A stretch of DNA of 9,296 bases from Gracilibacteraceae bacterium (GTDB taxonomy: Bacteria > Bacillota > Desulfitobacteriia > Desulfitobacteriales > Syntrophobotulaceae), in contig JAIRRL010000026.1 of assembly GCA_031255985.1 (NCBI GenBank), positions 1 to 9,296 on the forward strand, written 5' to 3'. Shown one piece after another: positions 6,587-9,296 of the stretch (position 1 is the stretch's first letter; each line of letters begins with the position of its first letter). The notes under the pieces were generated by a model. That model searched no databases, had not been told where the DNA came from, and saw nothing but the letters and a program-made list of their open reading frames with translations. A program made the translations under genes and the position numbers.

Positions 6587-7849
6587 TTATTTATACTGAT
6601 TAGCCAATCTTTTCTTCAGGTTTTCCGCCACCCAGGCCGGATCAACCGGATTACGGGCGATGCCTGAATCAATCGCCGCTTTTGCCGTCGCAGCCGCAAC
6701 CGCCGGGGCGACGTCCGGGTTAAAAGCGCTGGGAATAATATATTCTGCGTGGAGTTCGTTCGGTTTGACCACGGAAGCGATCGCTTTCGCGGCCGCAATT
6801 TTCATCGCGTCATTGATGTCGGTCGCCCGCACGTCAATCGCGCCGCGGAACACTCCTGGGAAAGCGAGGACATTGTTGATCTGGTTTTTCGTGTCGGAAC
6901 GGCCCGTCGAAACGACTTTGGCGCCGGCGTTGGCAGCCCGCTCAATCGGCCAGATTTCCGGAATCGGATTGGCCTGGGCGAAAATAACCGGATCCTTAGC
7001 CATGCCTTTTATCATGTCCTCATCCAGCGTGTTGGGACCGGAAATGCCGATGAAAACATCCGCGCCCTTCAAGGCGCCGGCCAAGTTGCCCTGATATTTT
7101 TCCCGGTTGGTTTTCTTGGAAATTTCGATTTTCCAAGGATTCATGCCTTCGGCCCGGCCTTCGTAAATAGCGCCTTTCGTATCGCACATGATGACGTTTT
7201 CCAAACCCTCGGCCATGAGCAGTTTGATGATGGCGATACCGGCCGCGCCTGCGCCGCTGGCCACGACTTTTACCTGGGAGAGATCTTTGCCGACGACTTT
7301 GAGGGCGTTGTAGAGACCGGCCAAGGTTACTATCGCCGTGCCGTGCTGATCGTCGTGGAAAATAGCTCCTTTAAAAACGCCGTTCCGTTTCAGAGCTTCC
7401 TCAATAATGAAACACTCCGGCGCTTTTATATCTTCCAGATTGACGCCGCCAAACGTGGGGGCCATCAATTCAATCAATTCAACGATCTTGGCCGTATCGT
7501 TCGTCTGGAGACAGATGGGATACGCGTCTACGTCGCCGAACGACTTGAACAGCAGCGCTTTGCCTTCCATAACCGGCATAGCGGCGGACGGACCCAGATT
7601 TCCAAGGCCAAGGATAGCCGAGCCGTCGGAAACGATACAAACGGCATTGGCGTGATTTGTATATACATCAAGATTCGCAATATCGGCGGCGATTTCTTTG
7701 ACTGGTTCGGCAACGCCGGGCGAATAGGCCAGCGTCAAATCGTCCCGGTCTTTTGCCTTCGTCGTAACGCGAATTTCCAGTTTTCCTGGTTTTTCTTTGT
7801 GATAAGCCAAAGCTTCCGCTCGGAGATCTTTAATACGTGATTCCGCCAT
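6587..7849 (-). CDS. Malic enzyme (malate dehydrogenase, oxaloacetate-decarboxylating)
   Basis: Oxidative decarboxylation of malate to pyruvate and CO2 with reduction of NAD(P), in the cytoplasm, joining C4 acids to pyruvate. The 420 residues match the short bacterial form without a phosphotransacetylase domain. Seen: LAYSPGVAEP (40-49) with the conserved Tyr; GDVDAYPICL (105-114); the metal ligands Glu139-Asp140 in NLEDIKAPECF; the signature FHDDQHGTA (164-172); the dinucleotide-binding loop GAGAAG (199-204), followed by CDTKG (222-226); and NVLAFPGVFRGAID (326-339). All catalytic blocks are present. Cofactor preference cannot be decided by eye. The ATG is supported by a purine-rich Shine-Dalgarno (GGAAAGGAAG) about nine bases upstream. 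It lies downstream of the CitE-like lyase gene on the same strand, but a perfect hairpin and a tandem repeat separate the two, so it probably has its own promoter. Confidence 0.95.
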   Translation of the reverse strand: MAESRIKDLRAEALAYHKEKPGKLEIRVTTKAKDRDDLTLAYSPGVAEPVKEIAADIANLDVYTNHANAVCIVSDGSAILGLGNLGPSAAMPVMEGKALLFKSFGDVDAYPICLQTNDTAKIVELIELMAPTFGGVNLEDIKAPECFIIEEALKRNGVFKGAIFHDDQHGTAIVTLAGLYNALKVVGKDLSQVKVVASGAGAAGIAIIKLLMAEGLENVIMCDTKGAIYEGRAEGMNPWKIEISKKTNREKYQGNLAGALKGADVFIGISGPNTLDEDMIKGMAKDPVIFAQANPIPEIWPIERAANAGAKVVSTGRSDTKNQINNVLAFPGVFRGAIDVRATDINDAMKIAAAKAIASVVKPNELHAEYIIPSAFNPDVAPAVAAATAKAAIDSGIARNPVDPAWVAENLKKRLANQYK

Positions 7850-7871
7850 ATAGTTTGTCTTCCTTTCCTAA

Positions 7872-7891
7872 TTGTTAAATCTTGTTAAATC
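7872..7891. repeat. 10-bp tandem repeat upstream of malic enzyme
   Basis: TTGTTAAATC occurs twice head to tail (on the gene's strand, GATTTAACAA twice). It ends about 23 bp before the malic enzyme start codon, just outside the Shine-Dalgarno, where a promoter or operator is expected. A -35-like TTGTGC and a -10-like TTTAAC that falls in the second repeat copy are 17 bp apart on the minus strand, but both are weak. It may be a regulator's tandem site; that is inference. Confidence 0.4.
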
Positions 7892-7926
7892 ACTGCGCAC
7901 AAGTAATAAAATCTGTTTCATTTTAA

Positions 7927-7955
7927 GCGCGAGACGGCATAACGCCGTCTCGCGC
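7927..7955 (-). terminator. Perfect 12-bp hairpin between the CitE-like lyase and malic enzyme genes
   Basis: GCGCGAGACGGC (7927-7938) and GCCGTCTCGCGC (7944-7955) are exact inverse complements around a 5-nt loop. The hairpin starts about 30 bp beyond the lyase stop codon on the minus strand and is followed there by TTAAAATGAAAC, a short and poor U-tract. It most likely ends or stabilises the lyase transcript. Partial read-through into malic enzyme is possible. Confidence 0.65.
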
Positions 7956-7984
7956 CGTAATAGAACCTGAATTTAACCCAAAAA

Positions 7985-8878
7985 TTATTTCTTGCTGGCT
8001 TCTTTTTCCTGAATTTCCTTATGAGCGTTCATGATGTCAAGCGCATTGAGGTACACGGGCGTATCGACCATTTTGCCGTTGAAGGAAACAGCCGCTTTGC
8101 CCTTGTTCAGACCTTCTTCAACGAACACTTTCACCACGCCGGTGGCCCATTCCACATCTTCGGGGCTTGGAGCGTACAAGCGGTTTGACGGTTCCACCTG
8201 GCTCGGATGGATGATCATGCGTCCTTCATATCCCATTTGTTTGCCGTCGGCGACATTCCGCTCAAACGCCGGAATATCCTGGAAAGCGACAAACGGCGCG
8301 TCAATAGCGACCAAACCGGCCGTACGACAGGCTACGGCCACTTTGGCCCGGCCATACGCTTGCTCAACAGCCTCGGACGTTATCTTGACGCGCATATCCC
8401 GGCAGTAATCCACCGCGCCAAAAATGGCGTTCACGTTGCGTTTGCTGGCCAGGCAGCATTCGCCGGCGTTTTGGATGCCTTTAGCCGTTTCCAGTAACAT
8501 GGAGATTTTCACTGTGCCGATAGGAATTCCCCGGCGGGCTTCCAGTTCCTCCAGCTTCCATTCCAGCCGCTGTACATCCGCGGCGCAACCGGTTTTAGCC
8601 AGAGTTACCCCATCCAAACCCGGGAGTACGATCGCTTCAAGGTCGTCATTGGTCAAACCGGTTTCCCAATTGTTGATGCGCACATAAACGAGTGAATTCA
8701 GATTGCCTTTCCAAGCAGTGATAGCTTCCGCCGCCGCTTTCCGGGCGACTTCCTTTTCGGACGGCGGCACCGCGTCCTCAAGATCCAGCGTGATAATATC
8801 AGCCGGAATCTCTGGAGCTTTTTCGATGAATTTGGGGTTGTTCGCCGGCACATAGAAGATAGAACGCATTACAGCCAT
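7985..8878 (-). CDS. CitE/HpcH-type acyl-CoA lyase (HpcH/HpaI aldolase family)
   Basis: TIM-barrel lyase of the CitE-like group, which cleaves (or makes) 3-hydroxyacyl-CoA thioesters such as citryl-, malyl- or citramalyl-CoA. At 297 residues it has the usual length. Seen: RSIFYVPANNPKFIEKA (5-21); ITLDLEDAVPPSEK (29-42); VYVRINN (64-70) with Arg67; MLLETAKGI (127-135) with the Mg-ligand Glu130; IFGAVDYCRDM (152-162) with Asp157; and GYEGRMIIHPSQVEPSNRLYAPS (216-238), the family's C-terminal signature. ATG at 8878 is chosen over the in-frame ATG three codons later because GAGGAGGG stands at ideal spacing. No citD or citF flanks it, so it is probably not part of a citrate lyase complex; a stand-alone malyl-CoA or citramalyl-CoA lyase fits better, and malic enzyme downstream agrees with C4/C5 acid metabolism. 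Exact substrate is undetermined. Confidence 0.88.
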   Translation of the reverse strand: MAVMRSIFYVPANNPKFIEKAPEIPADIITLDLEDAVPPSEKEVARKAAAEAITAWKGNLNSLVYVRINNWETGLTNDDLEAIVLPGLDGVTLAKTGCAADVQRLEWKLEELEARRGIPIGTVKISMLLETAKGIQNAGECCLASKRNVNAIFGAVDYCRDMRVKITSEAVEQAYGRAKVAVACRTAGLVAIDAPFVAFQDIPAFERNVADGKQMGYEGRMIIHPSQVEPSNRLYAPSPEDVEWATGVVKVFVEEGLNKGKAAVSFNGKMVDTPVYLNALDIMNAHKEIQEKEASKK

Positions 8879-8886
8879 TTTGGAAA

Positions 8887-8894
8887 CCCTCCTC
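8887..8894 (-). promoter_or_regulatory. Ribosome binding site of the CitE-like lyase
   Basis: On the minus strand GAGGAGGG lies eight bases before the ATG at 8878, a near-perfect complement to the 16S rRNA end. It decides the first of two in-frame ATG codons as the start. Confidence 0.85.
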
Positions 8895-9063
8895 GAATAT
8901 TATTGTATACCAGTTTTCCCCCGGCATTTTTCGACATTAAACGACAAACCGCCTTGTTCCTTCCTATGCCGCTTATACTCGAAATTAAAATGACCGCCGC
9001 CGGTAAAAAACGCTATACCCGCTTCATGAAACGCCGTTTCGTCTGCGTCTCACTATTGCTATT

Positions 9064-9092
9064 ATTATGGAACATTATTGACGTTTAGTCAA
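9064..9092 (-). promoter_or_regulatory. Sigma-A-type promoter of the CitE-like lyase
   Basis: On the minus strand TTGACT (9092-9087) and CATAAT (9069-9064) are separated by exactly 17 bp; each box matches five of six consensus bases. Transcription would start near 9057, leaving an untranslated leader of about 180 nt before the lyase start. The leader has a small hairpin (GAAAC/GTTTC, about 9023-9035) but no riboswitch core that I recognise. A weaker extended -10-like TGGTATACA lies nearer the gene (about 8904-8912). Confidence 0.7.
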
Positions 9093-9094
9093 TA
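9076..9094. promoter_or_regulatory. 19-bp inverted repeat covering the -35 box (operator candidate)
   Basis: TATTGAC, five bases (GTTTA), GTCAATA: seven-base arms that match perfectly. One arm is the -35 hexamer of the lyase promoter itself, so a dimeric repressor bound here would block RNA polymerase. Its TTGAC-N5-GTCAA core looks loosely like CRP/FNR-type half-sites, but the spacing differs from the usual N4, and no regulator gene is in the window. The family cannot be named. Confidence 0.5.
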
Positions 9095-9099
9095 TATTT

Positions 9100-9296
9100 C
9101 TCAAAAACTTTTTCGCCAAAATTCGACTGTTGCCTATGAAGGCGGCTGTTAGCGGAACAACATCGTTTTGCCATGATATCAGGATGGATCCTAGATATAA
9201 TTGCAATTTATCGGGAAAGAGCCGGGAGCGGCCCGGGTTTTAAACACTTTTGGATAGTCCACGCTGACTAGCGAGTAGGGGAAACGCCCTAAAATA
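9100..9296. other. Gene-free right end with several palindromes and hairpins
   Basis: No supported coding region here. Seen on the + strand: a small stem GCCT/AGGC (9132-9143); inverted repeat ATATCAGGAT (9176-9185) with ATCCT-A-GATAT (9188-9198, one bulged A); an exact consensus TATAAT (9196-9201), without a -35 box at 16-18 bp; palindrome AATTGCAATT (9199-9208); G/C stem CCGGG/CCCGG (9222-9236) followed by TTTT; stem CGCT/AGCG (9262-9273); stem TAGGG/CCCTA with a GAAACG loop (9276-9291). The string of hairpins suggests a structured RNA or leader running off the right edge. I could not match it to a known RNA family. Confidence 0.35.

Noticed and set aside
6749..7840. 363-codon + strand frame antisense to malic enzyme
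   Set aside because: The malic enzyme frame is full length with all catalytic motifs; the antisense frame has no domain I recognise and no ribosome binding site.
8869..8937. 22-codon minus-strand frame (ATG at 8937, stop overlapping the first codons of the lyase gene), a possible leader peptide
   Set aside because: Its Shine-Dalgarno-like sequence (GGCGG, about 11 bases upstream) is poor, and it has no run of regulatory codons. Chance overlap is likely; ribosome profiling would decide.
8903..9088. 61-codon TTG-initiated frame on the + strand with a hydrophobic C-terminal run
   Set aside because: No Shine-Dalgarno, and it lies antisense to the lyase leader and across the lyase promoter and operator; it shows no recognisable motif.
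9250..9291. RNase P or rRNA likeness suggested by ATAGTCCACGC and a GGGGAAAC segment
   Set aside because: Only short word matches; the surrounding helices of these RNAs are not present in order.

Overview
The window looks like a chromosomal segment of a Gram-positive-type (Bacillota) anaerobe or facultative anaerobe. The evidence is a Firmicutes-style comEA–comEC pair, a compact HypB, strong GGAGG-type ribosome binding sites, moderately high GC, and C4-acid/acyl-CoA metabolism genes. A Clostridia- or Negativicutes-like host is my guess; the sequence does not prove it. I see no transposase, CRISPR array, tRNA or rRNA.

Left part (1-3106, + strand): the window opens inside a large gene for a STAND/NACHT-type regulatory NTPase. 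Its Walker A and Walker B motifs lie beyond the left edge. What remains is the sensor-1 strand, the helical/winged-helix part, a short leucine-rich segment and a TPR-like C-terminus. A 187-bp spacer of degenerate, purine-rich repeats follows, then a stand-alone hypB (nickel/GTPase maturation factor for [NiFe] hydrogenase).

Middle part (3107-6421, + strand): an AT-rich stretch and a hairpin-rich 5' leader precede comEA, which abuts comEC (TAA directly followed by ATG). Together they encode the DNA receptor and the inner-membrane channel of natural transformation.

Right part (6422-9296): two hairpins lie in the convergent space between comEC and two minus-strand metabolic genes. These are a malic enzyme (malate to pyruvate plus CO2) and, transcriptionally upstream of it, a CitE/HpcH-type acyl-CoA lyase. 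A perfect 12-bp-stem hairpin and a 10-bp tandem repeat sit between the two. The lyase has a clear sigma-A-type promoter about 190 bp upstream, and a 19-bp inverted repeat covers its -35 box. The last ~200 bp have no convincing gene but hold several small palindromes and hairpins and a consensus TATAAT; they may be the start of an element cut by the window edge.

Overall the window is mostly recognisable housekeeping and accessory functions. The points most worth a second look are the truncated NLR-like NTPase, the purine-tract repeats, the structured comEA leader, the operator/promoter of the lyase, and the unexplained right end. I did not find a clearly new multi-gene system.
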